A stretch of DNA of 64,000 nucleotides, from assembly GCF_900114615.1 (NCBI RefSeq), contig NZ_FOTS01000023.1, forward strand, positions 1 to 64,000. The letters run 5' to 3'. Positions 10,013 to 19,563 of this stretch are shown here, piece after piece. The stretch's first letter is position 1; each line of letters starts with the position of its first letter. The stretch is from Pelosinus propionicus DSM 13327. Lineage in GTDB: Bacteria > Bacillota > Negativicutes > DSM-13327. Under the pieces are notes generated by a model. It had not been told where the DNA came from and made no database searches. It saw nothing but the letters and a program-made list of their open reading frames with translations. The position numbers were made by a program, and so were the translations under genes.

Positions 10013-10034
10013 CCTCCCTATGGGTGTTTTTTAT
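9997..10034 (+). terminator. SAM-controlled terminator and competing antiterminator
   Basis: The terminator stem CACCC (10010-10014) pairs with GGGTG (10022-10026) and continues into flanking A/T pairs, followed by TTTTTT. An alternative hairpin pairs 9997-10005 with 10010-10018 (nine positions, one mismatch, TAAG loop). It uses the P1 3' arm and the terminator 5' arm, so the two forms are mutually exclusive. SAM binding would free the terminator and stop transcription before metK. Confidence 0.85.
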
Positions 10035-10062
10035 TGTTTATTAATAAATGGGGGTATGATTT

Positions 10063-11253
10063 GTGAAGAAAAAGAGAGTTTTATTTACATCAGAATCAGT
10101 TACTGAAGGCCATCCAGATAAAATAGCAGATCAAATTTCAGATAGTGTATTAGATGCAATCATGGCAAAAGATCCAATGGGACGTGTAGCTTGTGAAACG
10201 CTCATTACGACAGGACAAGTACATGTAGTTGGTGAAATTACTACAAGTTGCTATGTGGATATTCCGAAAATTGTACGTGACACGGTGAAAGAAATTGGCT
10301 ATACTCGTGCAAAATATGGTTTTGATGGAGATACATGTGGTGTTTTGGTTTCTATCGGAGAACAATCAGCTGATATTGCTTTAGGCGTTGATAAGTCTTT
10401 TGAGGCCAAACGAGGTCAAATGGATGAAATTGAATCCATTGGGGCTGGTGACCAAGGAATGATGTTTGGTTATGCTACCAATGAAACTCCTGAATACATG
10501 CCATTGACAATCGCTTTAGCTCATAAGTTGGCTCGTCGTTTAGCAGAGGTACGCAAAAATGAGGAAGTAAGTTATCTGCGCCCTGACGGAAAAACTCAAG
10601 TTACAGTAGAGTACGAAGATGGTAAACCTCTTCGCGTTGATACCATTGTTATCTCGACCCAACATGGCCCTGAAGTTGAACTGGCAACCATTGAAAAAGA
10701 TCTGATTGAGAAAGTAATTGCTCCGATTGTTCCAGCAGAATTATTAGATGAGAAAACCAAATACTATATTAATCCGACAGGTCGTTTTGTAATCGGTGGA
10801 CCACAAGGTGATGCTGGCTTAACCGGCCGAAAAATAATTGTTGATACTTATGGTGGAATGGCTCGTCATGGTGGTGGTGCTTTCTCTGGTAAAGATTGTA
10901 CCAAAGTTGATCGCTCTGCAGCTTATGCTGCACGTTATGTAGCTAAAAATGTTGTTGCAGCAGGATTGGCAGATAAATGTGAAATTCAGCTAGCCTATGC
11001 TATTGGTATGGCTCATCCAGTATCGATTATGGTAGAAACTTTTGGGACTGCTAAGGTGGATGAGGATGTAATTGCTGAGCTTATTAAAAAGCATTTTGAT
11101 TTGCGTCCGGCTGGTATTATTAAAGCGTTAGACTTACGCCGCCCTATCTATCGCCAAACCGCAGCTTATGGACATTTTGGTCGTACAGATGTGAATTTAC
11201 CATGGGAAAGGACCGATAAAGCAGAAATTCTTCGTAAAGAGGCTAATCTATAA
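10063..11253 (+). CDS. metK: S-adenosylmethionine synthetase
   Basis: 396-residue cytosolic enzyme, ATP + methionine to SAM. Seen: [19 protein letters not shown] at the N-terminus, the [12 protein letters not shown] hexapeptide region, and the phosphate-binding [19 protein letters not shown]. Length is typical. The start is GTG at 10063 (nearby ATG is out of frame). It is preceded by the SAM riboswitch and followed by a strong hairpin, so it forms its own unit between coaBC and priA. Confidence 0.97.
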   Translation: MKKKRVLFTSESVTEGHPDKIADQISDSVLDAIMAKDPMGRVACETLITTGQVHVVGEITTSCYVDIPKIVRDTVKEIGYTRAKYGFDGDTCGVLVSIGEQSADIALGVDKSFEAKRGQMDEIESIGAGDQGMMFGYATNETPEYMPLTIALAHKLARRLAEVRKNEEVSYLRPDGKTQVTVEYEDGKPLRVDTIVISTQHGPEVELATIEKDLIEKVIAPIVPAELLDEKTKYYINPTGRFVIGGPQGDAGLTGRKIIVDTYGGMARHGGGAFSGKDCTKVDRSAAYAARYVAKNVVAAGLADKCEIQLAYAIGMAHPVSIMVETFGTAKVDEDVIAELIKKHFDLRPAGIIKALDLRRPIYRQTAAYGHFGRTDVNLPWERTDKAEILRKEANL

Positions 11254-11317
11254 GTAATATGTTAGCTCTTTTAACAGGATTTTTCTGAATGTCATGGAAA
11301 TTGTATATGCTATAGCC

Positions 11318-11352
11318 AAAAAGAGGGAACAATGAGCTTCCCTCTTTTTAAT
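11318..11352 (+). terminator. Terminator after metK
   Basis: Perfect 11-bp stem (11318-11328 with 11339-11349) that ends in a T run, 65 nt after the metK stop. Confidence 0.9.
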
Positions 11353-11477
11353 TTTATGATAATTATGAGACAAAAATCCAGCTATACGCTGCAATATCAT
11401 GTTAAGATATAATAGGCAAGCTAATCCTTTAAAAGGAATACTTTTAAAAGACTATTTAATAGCGAATGGTGGTAAAT

Positions 11478-13910
11478 ATGCAACGTATTGCTCAAGTTCT
11501 AATAAACATTACAACTAAAAATATTAATAAAGCATTTTCTTATAGTATTCCTGAACATTTAGATTATGTTGATGCAGGATGGCGTGTTTTAGTACCTTTT
11601 GGAAATCGTAAATTAGAAGGTTTTGTTATTGCTATTATAATAGAGGAAGACTCGAGTAGTATTGAGTTAAAGCCAATTATCGATATACTAGATAATGACA
11701 GATGGTTTGATGAGCATATGATGAATACTGCTAGATGGATTAGTGAATATTATCTTTGTAATTTGGTAGATGCCATGCGTTTATTTATTCCAGGAAAATC
11801 GGGCGTGAAAAGTGTTGTTGCTTATTCCATCGAGATGGAAGTAGATACAGAAAAGGCATTGGTTGCCTTATCGGCTAAATATCCAGAATATAGTCAAGTA
11901 TTGTCATATATAGAGATGCACAGTCCTATTCTTTCTGTTAAGCTAGAAAAGAAATTTGGCCCAAGCGTTTTAAAAGCGATAAGATACTTAGTGAGAAATA
12001 AGATCATATTCGCTGAATCCATTGCCAAAAGAATGGGTACACACCGTTATAAAACGGTAATAAGTTTACTAATGGATGCAAAAACAGCGCGAGAACAAAT
12101 TAGCAAGTTGGCAAATAGACCAGCACAATGTCGTTTGCTGCAATATTTGATAGATCACGGGCAATTGGCATCTGATGAATTGAAAAAGAGTAATACCAGC
12201 CATGATACTGTAAAAAAATTAGTACAAGACGGCCTTATAAAACTTGAAAAAGTTCAAGTGCTACGTGATAGTTATGCTGATATATGTAAAGCAAAGAATG
12301 ATATATCACTAACAATAGAGCAGCAGCAGGCATTAGAGAAAATTATGCTGAAAATGAAAGCAAAGGAGTTTCAATCTTTTTTACTGCATGGTATTACTGG
12401 CAGTGGAAAGACGCAGGTATATATTGAAGCGGTAGCGGCTGCGCGTCAAAAGAATCGCCAAGCTATTGTTCTTGTTCCTGAGATTGCTCTTACTAGTCAA
12501 ATTGTATCAAGATTTAAAGCTAGATTTGGTAATGATGTTGTTGTAATGCATAGTAAATTGTCTACTGGTGAACGTTATGATGCTTGGCAGAGACTTCGAA
12601 GCAGGCAAGCTGGCATTGTAATTGGTGCACGTTCTGCTATTTTTGCTCCAGCGTCGGATCTTGGTATTATTATTATGGATGAAGAGCATGAATTTACGTA
12701 CAAGCAAGAAGAAACACCTCGTTATCATACAAGACAAGTCGCTATTACGAGGGCTACATTGTCTGGAGCGGTGGTCATTATGGGCAGCGCTACGCCAGCG
12801 ATAGAGACTTATTTTCAGACTCAAATGGGTCAACATACCTTGCTGCTTATGTCAAAACGCATTGCTAATGCAAATTTGCCTGAAGTCACTATCGTTGACA
12901 TGCGAGAAGAATTGCGTAAGAAGAGACGAAATGTAATATCACTCTCCTTACAAGAACTACTGCAAGAGACTATAAGTCGTGGGGAACAAGCTATTATTTT
13001 ACTAAATCGTCGTGGTTATGCTACCTTCGTCATGTGTCGGGAATGCGGACATATTGCACGTTGTAAGCATTGCGATATTTCTCTTGTGTACCATTCAGTA
13101 GGGAAGAAGCTGAAGTGTCACTATTGCCAGTGTATTGAAACGGTTCCGGATATTTGCCCTGAATGTAATAGCCGCTATATTCGGTTTTTTGGAACCGGAA
13201 CTCAAAAGCTGCAAGAGGAAATAGTAACATTGTTTCCCCATATTCGCGTAGTGCGAATGGATCAGGATACAACAGGTGGAAGAATGGCCTATGATCGTAT
13301 TTTAGAGGCATTTGCTAAAGGAGAATATGATCTTTTACTGGGGACACAGATGGTGGCTAAAGGGCATGACGTGAAAAATGTGACGGCTGTTGGCATTATA
13401 GCAGCTGATAGTATCTTAAATTTACCAGATTTTAGAGCAGCGGAGCGTGTATATGCGTTGCTGACTCAGGCAGCAGGTCGTGCAGGTCGCGGTGATAAAG
13501 CAGGAAAAGTCGTAGTACAGACTTATAATCCTGAACACTATGCAGTACAGGCAGGAGCCAATCAGGATTATCAAAGTTTTTATGAAGCTGAGATTGTGTA
13601 TCGTAAAGCGCTTTGTTATCCACCTTATGGACAAATCATAAAATTAACAGTTCAGGCTAAAGAAGAAAGTATGGCTCGCAGCCAGGCTGATCAAATAATC
13701 AAAGAATTGCGAAGCTTAATGGCGGAAAGTAAGACTGTAGAAATAATAGGGCCATTTCCCGCTCCGATTGCCAAAGTCAATGATATATTTCGTATGAACA
13801 TGATTATAAAAGCAAAGGATCTCGCTAGTGTGAGGACTCACATAACATCTATGGGATTAACCATACGTCCAGATGTTATGATTGATGTAGAACCTGTTAG
13901 TATCATGTAG
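11478..13910 (+). CDS. priA: Primosomal protein N' (replication restart helicase)
   Basis: 810-residue 3'-5' DNA helicase that loads the replicative helicase at stalled forks. The N-terminal 3'-BD domain is followed by Walker A GITGSGKTQVY, Walker B DEEH, and a zinc-binding insert with paired cysteines (CRECG, CKHC, CHYC, CPEC) in the 500s. The helicase C-terminal motif QAAGRAGRG is present. The ATG at 11478 is preferred over one at 11466 because GGTGG precedes it at normal distance. First gene of the priA-def-fmt-DUF116-rsmB-rlmN run. Confidence 0.95.
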   Translation: MQRIAQVLINITTKNINKAFSYSIPEHLDYVDAGWRVLVPFGNRKLEGFVIAIIIEEDSSSIELKPIIDILDNDRWFDEHMMNTARWISEYYLCNLVDAMRLFIPGKSGVKSVVAYSIEMEVDTEKALVALSAKYPEYSQVLSYIEMHSPILSVKLEKKFGPSVLKAIRYLVRNKIIFAESIAKRMGTHRYKTVISLLMDAKTAREQISKLANRPAQCRLLQYLIDHGQLASDELKKSNTSHDTVKKLVQDGLIKLEKVQVLRDSYADICKAKNDISLTIEQQQALEKIMLKMKAKEFQSFLLHGITGSGKTQVYIEAVAAARQKNRQAIVLVPEIALTSQIVSRFKARFGNDVVVMHSKLSTGERYDAWQRLRSRQAGIVIGARSAIFAPASDLGIIIMDEEHEFTYKQEETPRYHTRQVAITRATLSGAVVIMGSATPAIETYFQTQMGQHTLLLMSKRIANANLPEVTIVDMREELRKKRRNVISLSLQELLQETISRGEQAIILLNRRGYATFVMCRECGHIARCKHCDISLVYHSVGKKLKCHYCQCIETVPDICPECNSRYIRFFGTGTQKLQEEIVTLFPHIRVVRMDQDTTGGRMAYDRILEAFAKGEYDLLLGTQMVAKGHDVKNVTAVGIIAADSILNLPDFRAAERVYALLTQAAGRAGRGDKAGKVVVQTYNPEHYAVQAGANQDYQSFYEAEIVYRKALCYPPYGQIIKLTVQAKEESMARSQADQIIKELRSLMAESKTVEIIGPFPAPIAKVNDIFRMNMIIKAKDLASVRTHITSMGLTIRPDVMIDVEPVSIM

Positions 13911-14002
13911 AATAATTTGTTTAGTATAGGCGTGGATTTTTGTATAGTTCTATGATAAAATTTGGGCAGGATTTATCCAAGGTAGGAGGGTATTATAACT
14001 GT

Positions 14003-14446
14003 ATGGAAATTAGAAAAGCTGGTGACAAAGTATTAAAAGAAATAGCTGAGCCTGTGGCTCGCGTTGATAAAAAAATAAGGAAACTTATTGATGATATGGC
14101 TCAAACTATGTATAATGCTGATGGAGTTGGATTAGCCGCTCCGCAGGTTGGCGTATCTCTTAGGGTTATTGTTTTGGATGTGGATAACGAGCTGATCGAA
14201 TTAATAAATCCAATTATTATAAAAAGTGAAGGCTGTGAATTAGGTAATGAAGGATGTTTAAGTGTCCCTGGGGTTTTTGGTGAAGTTGAGAGGTTTTCTG
14301 AAGTTGCCGTTACAGGGTTAAATCGTTATGGTAAAAATATAACGATTACAGGGACTGGTTTGTTAGCTAGAGCCCTGCAGCATGAAATTGATCATTTGGA
14401 TGGCATATTATTTATTGAAAAAGCAAAAACCATTCATAAGGGGTAA
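14003..14446 (+). CDS. def: Peptide deformylase
   Basis: 148-residue metalloenzyme that removes the N-formyl group from nascent proteins. Motif 1 GVGLAAPQVG, motif 2 EGCLSVPG with metal ligand Cys85, and motif 3 QHEIDHLDG with His127, Glu128 and His131 are all intact. An upstream in-frame TTG at 13940 exists, but the ATG at 14003, preceded by AGGAGGG, gives the usual length. The distance from that site is rather long (about 13 nt). fmt follows after 5 nt. Confidence 0.95.
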   Translation: MEIRKAGDKVLKEIAEPVARVDKKIRKLIDDMAQTMYNADGVGLAAPQVGVSLRVIVLDVDNELIELINPIIIKSEGCELGNEGCLSVPGVFGEVERFSEVAVTGLNRYGKNITITGTGLLARALQHEIDHLDGILFIEKAKTIHKG

Positions 14447-14451
14447 TTGAT

Positions 14452-15393
14452 ATGTCAAAATTAAGAGTCGTATTTATGGGGACGCCAGATTTTGCTGTTC
14501 CTTGTTTAGATGCATTAGTTAAAGGAGAATATAATGTTGTTGCAGTGGTAACTCAGCCTGATCGACCTAAAGGGCGAGGACAAAAACTGGCAGAGTCCCC
14601 GGTGAAGCAGGCTGCAATTTCTTATAAAATACCTGTATTGCAACCTAATAAAGTAAAAGATCCTGGATTTCAAGACGTATTGTTTTCTTTAAAACCTGAT
14701 ATTATTGTTGTTGTTGCTTTTGGACAGTTATTGCCCAAAATGCTATTAGATTTACCTCCTTTGGGTTGTATAAATGTGCACGCATCTTTATTACCTTTAT
14801 ATCGGGGAGCTGCACCTATCCATTGGTCAATTATTAAAGGTGATAAAGTAACTGGTGTCACCACAATGTTTATGGATATTGGCATGGATACAGGGGACAT
14901 GATATTAAAGGAGAAGGTATCCATTTCTGAAATGGATACTACTGGGGATATCCATGATAAGTTAAAAAATATTGGTGCCAAGGTGCTTAGTGAGACAATG
15001 AAATTAATTGTGGATAAGAAAGCTCCACGTCTTGCACAAAATAATGAAGAGGCTACCTATGCTTCTATGTTGACAAGGGAATTAGAACGTATCAATTGGC
15101 AAGAACCGGCAGTTGCCATTCATAATTTGGTTAGAGGTCTTAATCCCTGGCCTGGCGCTTATTGTTTCTATCAAGATAAAAACTTAAAAATCTGGCAAAC
15201 TAGGATTTATCCAACAGATGATATAGTAACCCAGTCAGGGAGAATCGCTAAGATTACTGCAGAAGGTTTTGTAGTAGAAACAAGGCAGGGTTTGCTGGAA
15301 ATTTTAGAAGTTCAGCCTGCCAGTAAGCGTCGTATGAGGGCAATTGATTTTATATGTGGTTATGGGTTACGGGTTGGCGATATCTTAGAATAG
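14452..15393 (+). CDS. fmt: Methionyl-tRNA formyltransferase
   Basis: 313 residues. It formylates initiator Met-tRNA with 10-formyltetrahydrofolate. RVVFMGTPDFAVPCL opens the formyl-transferase domain; INVHASLLPLYRGAAPI holds the catalytic His and the SLLP motif, and MDTGDM follows. The C-terminal OB-like domain begins near residue 205. Directly after def, its functional partner. Confidence 0.96.
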   Translation: MSKLRVVFMGTPDFAVPCLDALVKGEYNVVAVVTQPDRPKGRGQKLAESPVKQAAISYKIPVLQPNKVKDPGFQDVLFSLKPDIIVVVAFGQLLPKMLLDLPPLGCINVHASLLPLYRGAAPIHWSIIKGDKVTGVTTMFMDIGMDTGDMILKEKVSISEMDTTGDIHDKLKNIGAKVLSETMKLIVDKKAPRLAQNNEEATYASMLTRELERINWQEPAVAIHNLVRGLNPWPGAYCFYQDKNLKIWQTRIYPTDDIVTQSGRIAKITAEGFVVETRQGLLEILEVQPASKRRMRAIDFICGYGLRVGDILE

Positions 15394-15406
15394 AAGGTGA
15401 ATTTTC

Positions 15407-16174
15407 ATGATAGAGGTGATGGCTCGTCCCAAGAAACGCTTGTTTTTGGCACTTATATTAGCTAGTTTGTTAGTGGCTACTCTTTCTACTTATGGATTGT
15501 GGATGGTAAGCTTCCCCGGATTAGCAAATATCAGCACTCACTTGCCGATTATTCTTGGCGTTTTCTTGGCATTATTTATCTTGGCTATTGGAATTGGAGT
15601 TGGTGGAATCATTCTAGCCATTTTAGGTTTTTCAACTCTAGCTTTATTCCAAGGACCTGCTTGGTCTGCTATTAATTTATTATTTCCTCTTGCCATTCGA
15701 ATTGGTAAAATCTTTGATGTGGAAAAAGAAAGAGTCGAACGTTCCTTTATTGAAGTTAGTAATTACTTAATACAGCAAAAAAGAATTAAGGTTGCACCTG
15801 AGAAACTCTTAATTCTTACGCCACATTGTATTCAACAAGAGATGTGTCAGTATAAAGTGACTCACGATATTAGTAATTGCCGAAAATGTGGTGCTTGTCA
15901 GGTAGGGGATTTACTGACGATTTCAGAAAATTTTGGAGTACATGTTGCAATTTCTAATGGAGGGACATTAGCTCGTAAGGTGGTAAAGACATTACGTCCC
16001 CATGCTATTCTAGCCATAGCCTGTGAACGAGATTTAACAAGTGGTATTCAAGATGTGTTTCCGATTCCCGTTATTGGTGTATTGAATGAAAGGCCGAATG
16101 GACCATGTTGTAATACGCGAATTGATATGAAACGAGTTGAAAAAGCAGTACAAGATTTTATACTTAAAAAATAA
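15407..16174 (+). CDS. DUF116 family membrane protein with cysteine cluster
   Basis: 255 residues. Two hydrophobic segments (about 13-33 and 44-92) are followed by a cytosolic domain containing CIQQEMCQYKVTHDISNCRKCGACQ, a cysteine-rich motif able to bind metal or an Fe-S cluster, then a CNTRIDM motif near the C-terminus. DUF116 function is unknown; it recurs next to fmt and rsmB in anaerobic Firmicutes. The start at 15407 follows AAGGTGA. The stop is only 19 nt from the rsmB ATG, so it is co-transcribed with translation genes. Confidence 0.85.
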   Translation: MIEVMARPKKRLFLALILASLLVATLSTYGLWMVSFPGLANISTHLPIILGVFLALFILAIGIGVGGIILAILGFSTLALFQGPAWSAINLLFPLAIRIGKIFDVEKERVERSFIEVSNYLIQQKRIKVAPEKLLILTPHCIQQEMCQYKVTHDISNCRKCGACQVGDLLTISENFGVHVAISNGGTLARKVVKTLRPHAILAIACERDLTSGIQDVFPIPVIGVLNERPNGPCCNTRIDMKRVEKAVQDFILKK

Positions 16175-16193
16175 AGATAGTAAAGGTGAACAA

Positions 16194-17525
16194 ATGGACG
16201 CACGTGAAATTGCTCTTAAAATTATCAATGACGTGACAAGTAATCATGCTTATGCAAACATAGCCTTAGTGAGAGAACTTAATCGTCACAAGATTTCTGA
16301 CCAGGACCGTCGATTTATTACAGAACTAGTATATGGTACGATTAAGGCCGGTGAAACCTTGGATTGGATGATTGGTCACTATGTAACTAGGTCATTAAAT
16401 AAAGTTGCACCAGTTATTTTGAATATTTTACGTATGGGAATGTATCAGATCTTTTTCTTGTCCAAAGTTCCTGTATCCGCAGCTTGTAATCAAGCCGTAG
16501 AATTAACTAAAAAATATGGACATACTGGTACTGTAAAATTTGTAAATGCAGTGTTAAGGAATGCTGGTAGAGGACCTGAAAAAGTAATTTATCCTGACAG
16601 AGAAAAAGATATTGTCAAATTCTTAGCTTTAAAATATTTTCATCCTCAATGGATGGTGGGTCGATGGGTGAAACGTTTAGGCGCTGATGCTGCTGAAGAG
16701 TTATGTCAGATTAATAATGTGACTCCAGCTCTTTCGTTACGTACCAATACCCTGAAGAATACCAGAGAAGAGCTTTTGGATGTTTTGAATCAAGAAGGTG
16801 TAAGCGCGGAAGCCTCCGTATGGACTCCAGAAGGAATTGTATGTCATAGTTATCCAGCGCTTAGTACATTAAAGTCATTACGTGATGGATTATTTCAAAT
16901 TCAAGATGAAAGCTCTATGCTAGTTGCTCACGTTCTGGCTCCTAAGCCAGGAGAGTTTATTATTGATGCTTGCGGTGCACCTGGAGGTAAGAGTACCCAT
17001 ATCGCAACATTAATGGAAAATAAGGGGCGGGTTTTGTCAACGGATGTTTATGAACATAAATTAGTTTTAACCAAGGAGAACGCTCAGCGATTAGGTCTGA
17101 CGATTATTGATGTGCAGAGTCTGGATGCGACAACTTTAGGCGATCACTATACAAGACAAGCAGATAAAGTATTAGTGGATGCGCCTTGTTCTGGATTAGG
17201 AGTCTTACGGCGAAAGGCTGATTCTCGCTGGAGAAAGACTGAGGATATGTTTAAGGAATTACCGATATTGCAAATGGCAATTTTAAAAAGTGCTGCGGAA
17301 TGTGTTAAATTGGGCGGCACCTTAGTATATAGTACTTGTACAACCGAGCCGGAAGAAAACCAAGAAGTTGTTGACAATTTTTTGAAGGAGAATCCGGATT
17401 TTGCTTTGCAGCATGCCGGGGAAATGTTTCCGGTTACAGAAAATAAGGCTGAGATGGTGCAGTTATGGCCGCATATTGATCATGTAGATGGATTTTTCAT
17501 TTCTCGTTTAGTGCGAGTGAAATAG
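16194..17525 (+). CDS. rsmB: 16S rRNA (cytosine-967-C5) methyltransferase
   Basis: 443 residues. An N-terminal NusB-like RNA-binding domain (about 1-140) is joined to a Fmu-type SAM methyltransferase. SAM motif DACGAPGGKSTH, catalytic Cys382 in YSTCTTEPEEN and the releasing Cys332 in VDAPCSGLGVLRRKAD are visible. The start ATG at 16194 follows AAAGGTGA; an upstream in-frame ATG at 16137 would lie inside the DUF116 gene and lacks a site. Confidence 0.95.
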   Translation: MDAREIALKIINDVTSNHAYANIALVRELNRHKISDQDRRFITELVYGTIKAGETLDWMIGHYVTRSLNKVAPVILNILRMGMYQIFFLSKVPVSAACNQAVELTKKYGHTGTVKFVNAVLRNAGRGPEKVIYPDREKDIVKFLALKYFHPQWMVGRWVKRLGADAAEELCQINNVTPALSLRTNTLKNTREELLDVLNQEGVSAEASVWTPEGIVCHSYPALSTLKSLRDGLFQIQDESSMLVAHVLAPKPGEFIIDACGAPGGKSTHIATLMENKGRVLSTDVYEHKLVLTKENAQRLGLTIIDVQSLDATTLGDHYTRQADKVLVDAPCSGLGVLRRKADSRWRKTEDMFKELPILQMAILKSAAECVKLGGTLVYSTCTTEPEENQEVVDNFLKENPDFALQHAGEMFPVTENKAEMVQLWPHIDHVDGFFISRLVRVK

Positions 17526-17533
17526 GTGAACAA

Positions 17534-18577
17534 ATGAGTAACAATATTTTTGGAATGTTTATAGAGGAGATTGCAGCGGTCGTCCATCCCTATGGTTTGC
17601 CGAAGTACAGTGCTGGGCAAATTGCAAAATGGATGTATCAGGATGGAGTTTATGATTTTAAAGATATGACAAATATATCCAAAAAACATAGGGCATTATT
17701 AACGGAGCACTTTGTGATTCATTCTGTAACAGCGCGAGCTGTTGAACAATCATCAGACGGTAAAACTAGTAAATATTTGTTGGAGTTTCATGATGGAATG
17801 GCTGTAGAAACTGTTTTAATGAGACAGCATTATGGGAATAGTGTATGTATCTCAACTCAGGTTGGATGCGCCATGGGCTGTGTATTTTGTGCATCCACCT
17901 TAAATGGCGTTTCAAGAAATTTAACTGGTGGAGAAATGCTGGCCCAAGTTTTATTTATTAATAAAGTATTGCAGCAGGAAGGGAGCGCTGTGAATACCAT
18001 TGTTATTATGGGATCAGGAGAACCCTTGGCCAATTATGACAATGTTTTAAATTTCATTAAATTATGTCATGCCGAATATAGCCTTCACTTAAGTTACCGA
18101 GGCATAACATTATCTACATCTGGTTTAGTGCCAGAAATAAACAGATTAGCAGCAGAGGGACTGCCTCTGACGCTGTCTATTTCTCTCCATGCATCGAATA
18201 ACGAATTACGTTCTTTATTAATGCCAATTAATAATCGCTATTCTCTGCCGGAGGTTATGGCTGCAGGCGATTTTTATGCTGAACAAACAGGCAGACGAGT
18301 GACATACGAGTATATATTAATTGCTGATCTGAATGATAAGATAGAGCATGCTAAAGAGTTGGCAATTTTAATGAGGGGACGTCTAGCCAATGTTAATTTG
18401 ATTCCCGTTAATCCAGTAATTGAGCGTGGATTATTACGACCTGACAGCAAAACAATTCAACACTTTGAGAAAATTCTTCTTGAAAGAAGAATTAACGTTA
18501 CAGTTCGTCGTGAAATGGGAACAGATATACGCGCTGCCTGTGGGCAGCTTCGAAATAAAGTTTTAAATGATAATTAA
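17534..18577 (+). CDS. rlmN: Dual-specificity 23S rRNA A2503 / tRNA A37 C2-methyltransferase
   Basis: 347-residue radical SAM enzyme. The Fe-S cluster motif CAMGCVFC uses Cys112, Cys116 and Cys119; the methyl-carrying Cys336 is in DIRAACGQL. GGEMLAQV and GSGEPLANYDN are conserved SAM-binding parts. It follows rsmB by 8 nt after AGGTGA, and a hairpin terminator lies about 90 nt downstream, which closes the priA-to-rlmN unit. Confidence 0.96.
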   Translation: MSNNIFGMFIEEIAAVVHPYGLPKYSAGQIAKWMYQDGVYDFKDMTNISKKHRALLTEHFVIHSVTARAVEQSSDGKTSKYLLEFHDGMAVETVLMRQHYGNSVCISTQVGCAMGCVFCASTLNGVSRNLTGGEMLAQVLFINKVLQQEGSAVNTIVIMGSGEPLANYDNVLNFIKLCHAEYSLHLSYRGITLSTSGLVPEINRLAAEGLPLTLSISLHASNNELRSLLMPINNRYSLPEVMAAGDFYAEQTGRRVTYEYILIADLNDKIEHAKELAILMRGRLANVNLIPVNPVIERGLLRPDSKTIQHFEKILLERRINVTVRREMGTDIRAACGQLRNKVLNDN

Positions 18578-18669
18578 AAGCTAAGAAAAAATAGCATCTT
18601 GACTTTCTTATAATCACAAGTATCTATAATTTCTTATAAGGAAATAGTTGAGGTCTATACCTGCCAAAT

Positions 18670-18700
18670 AAGGACTTGGTACAAGCCAAGTCCTTTTATG
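18670..18700 (+). terminator. Terminator after rlmN
   Basis: A 10-bp perfect stem AAGGACTTGG / CCAAGTCCTT (18670-18679 with 18686-18695) with a 6-nt loop and TTTTA tail separates rlmN from the FHA operon. Confidence 0.85.
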
Positions 18701-18738
18701 TTACTGATTTAAATGAAATGGGATAATATTACCTTATT

Positions 18739-18767
18739 TTGACTATGCTGATAATATAACGTATAAT
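18739..18767 (+). promoter_or_regulatory. Sigma-A promoter of the FHA / PP2C / RodA / PBP / kinase operon
   Basis: TTGACT (18739-18744), a 17-bp spacer and perfect TATAAT (18762-18767), followed 31 nt later by the first ATG. It lies right after the rlmN terminator. Confidence 0.85.
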
Positions 18768-18798
18768 AAAATAGATTAATCTATGGTGAGGTAATAAA

Positions 18799-19563
18799 AT
18801 GAAGTTTGTAAGAAGTTTAGAAAATATGTTTGAAAAATATATTGAAGGCTTTTTTAATAAAAAATTTTCCAGTGGGTTACAGCCTATTGAAATTGGTAAG
18901 CAATTAGTTAGGACAATGGATGATGAAAAAACAGTGGGTATTTCTAAAACCTATGTTCCTAATTTATACATCGTTTATTTAAATAATGCAGATTACAGTC
19001 GAATCGTTTCTTATAGCCAGACGATTTGCAAAGAGTTATCCCTTTATATAGCAGATCAGGCAGAGCAAAGGCAATATACGATTATGGGTACACCTGTAAT
19101 CGAATTTAATGAGGATATAGCGGTTACAAAAGGTAATTTCCGCGTGGTTAGTTTCTTTAGTGAACCACTGCCAGAAGAAAATAAGTTAGAAAGTGAAGAT
19201 CTTGGATGTCTTGCTTCGGATACACGTGTGTTTGATAAAGTAGAATGTAACATGATCGGTAGGGAACCATGTTTATTAGGGACATTAAAAGTTTTAGAAG
19301 GGCCTGATATAGGAGTAAAAGTTGATGTAAAGAATAATCGAGTGAATATTGGTCGAAGGGCCAGTAATGAATTACCTCTTACGGATTTAAACACATCTCG
19401 TTTACAAGCTTATGTGATTGTAGAGAATAAAAATCACATCTTATATGATGCTAAAAGCCTTAATGGCACATATGTTAATGATCATCGGATTATGCGTAAA
19501 GAATTAGAAAATGGTGATCATATAAAAATAGGTAATACTGTTATTTTATATGAGGTGAATTAA
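18799..19563 (+). CDS. FhaA-like protein: DUF3662 domain plus FHA domain
   Basis: 254 residues. The N-terminal DUF3662 domain (KFVRSLENMFEKYIEGFFNK..., about 1-120) is joined by a linker to a C-terminal FHA phosphothreonine-binding domain (about 165-254) with NIGRRASNELPL and SLNGTYVND. The usual SxxH of FHA loops reads SRLQ here, so the conserved His is Gln. In mycobacteria FhaA is phosphorylated by PknB and links to peptidoglycan precursor export. First gene of the operon; the stop is adjacent to the next ATG. Confidence 0.9.
   Translation: MKFVRSLENMFEKYIEGFFNKKFSSGLQPIEIGKQLVRTMDDEKTVGISKTYVPNLYIVYLNNADYSRIVSYSQTICKELSLYIADQAEQRQYTIMGTPVIEFNEDIAVTKGNFRVVSFFSEPLPEENKLESEDLGCLASDTRVFDKVECNMIGREPCLLGTLKVLEGPDIGVKVDVKNNRVNIGRRASNELPLTDLNTSRLQAYVIVENKNHILYDAKSLNGTYVNDHRIMRKELENGDHIKIGNTVILYEVN

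Noticed and set aside
9897-10106. Frame running across the SAM riboswitch
   Set aside because: It translates the structured aptamer; the RNA explains the conservation.
18599-18630. TTGACT with downstream TATAAT, possible promoter between rlmN and its terminator
   Set aside because: Spacing is 20 bp to one TATAAT and only 4 to another; a short RNA here is not supported.
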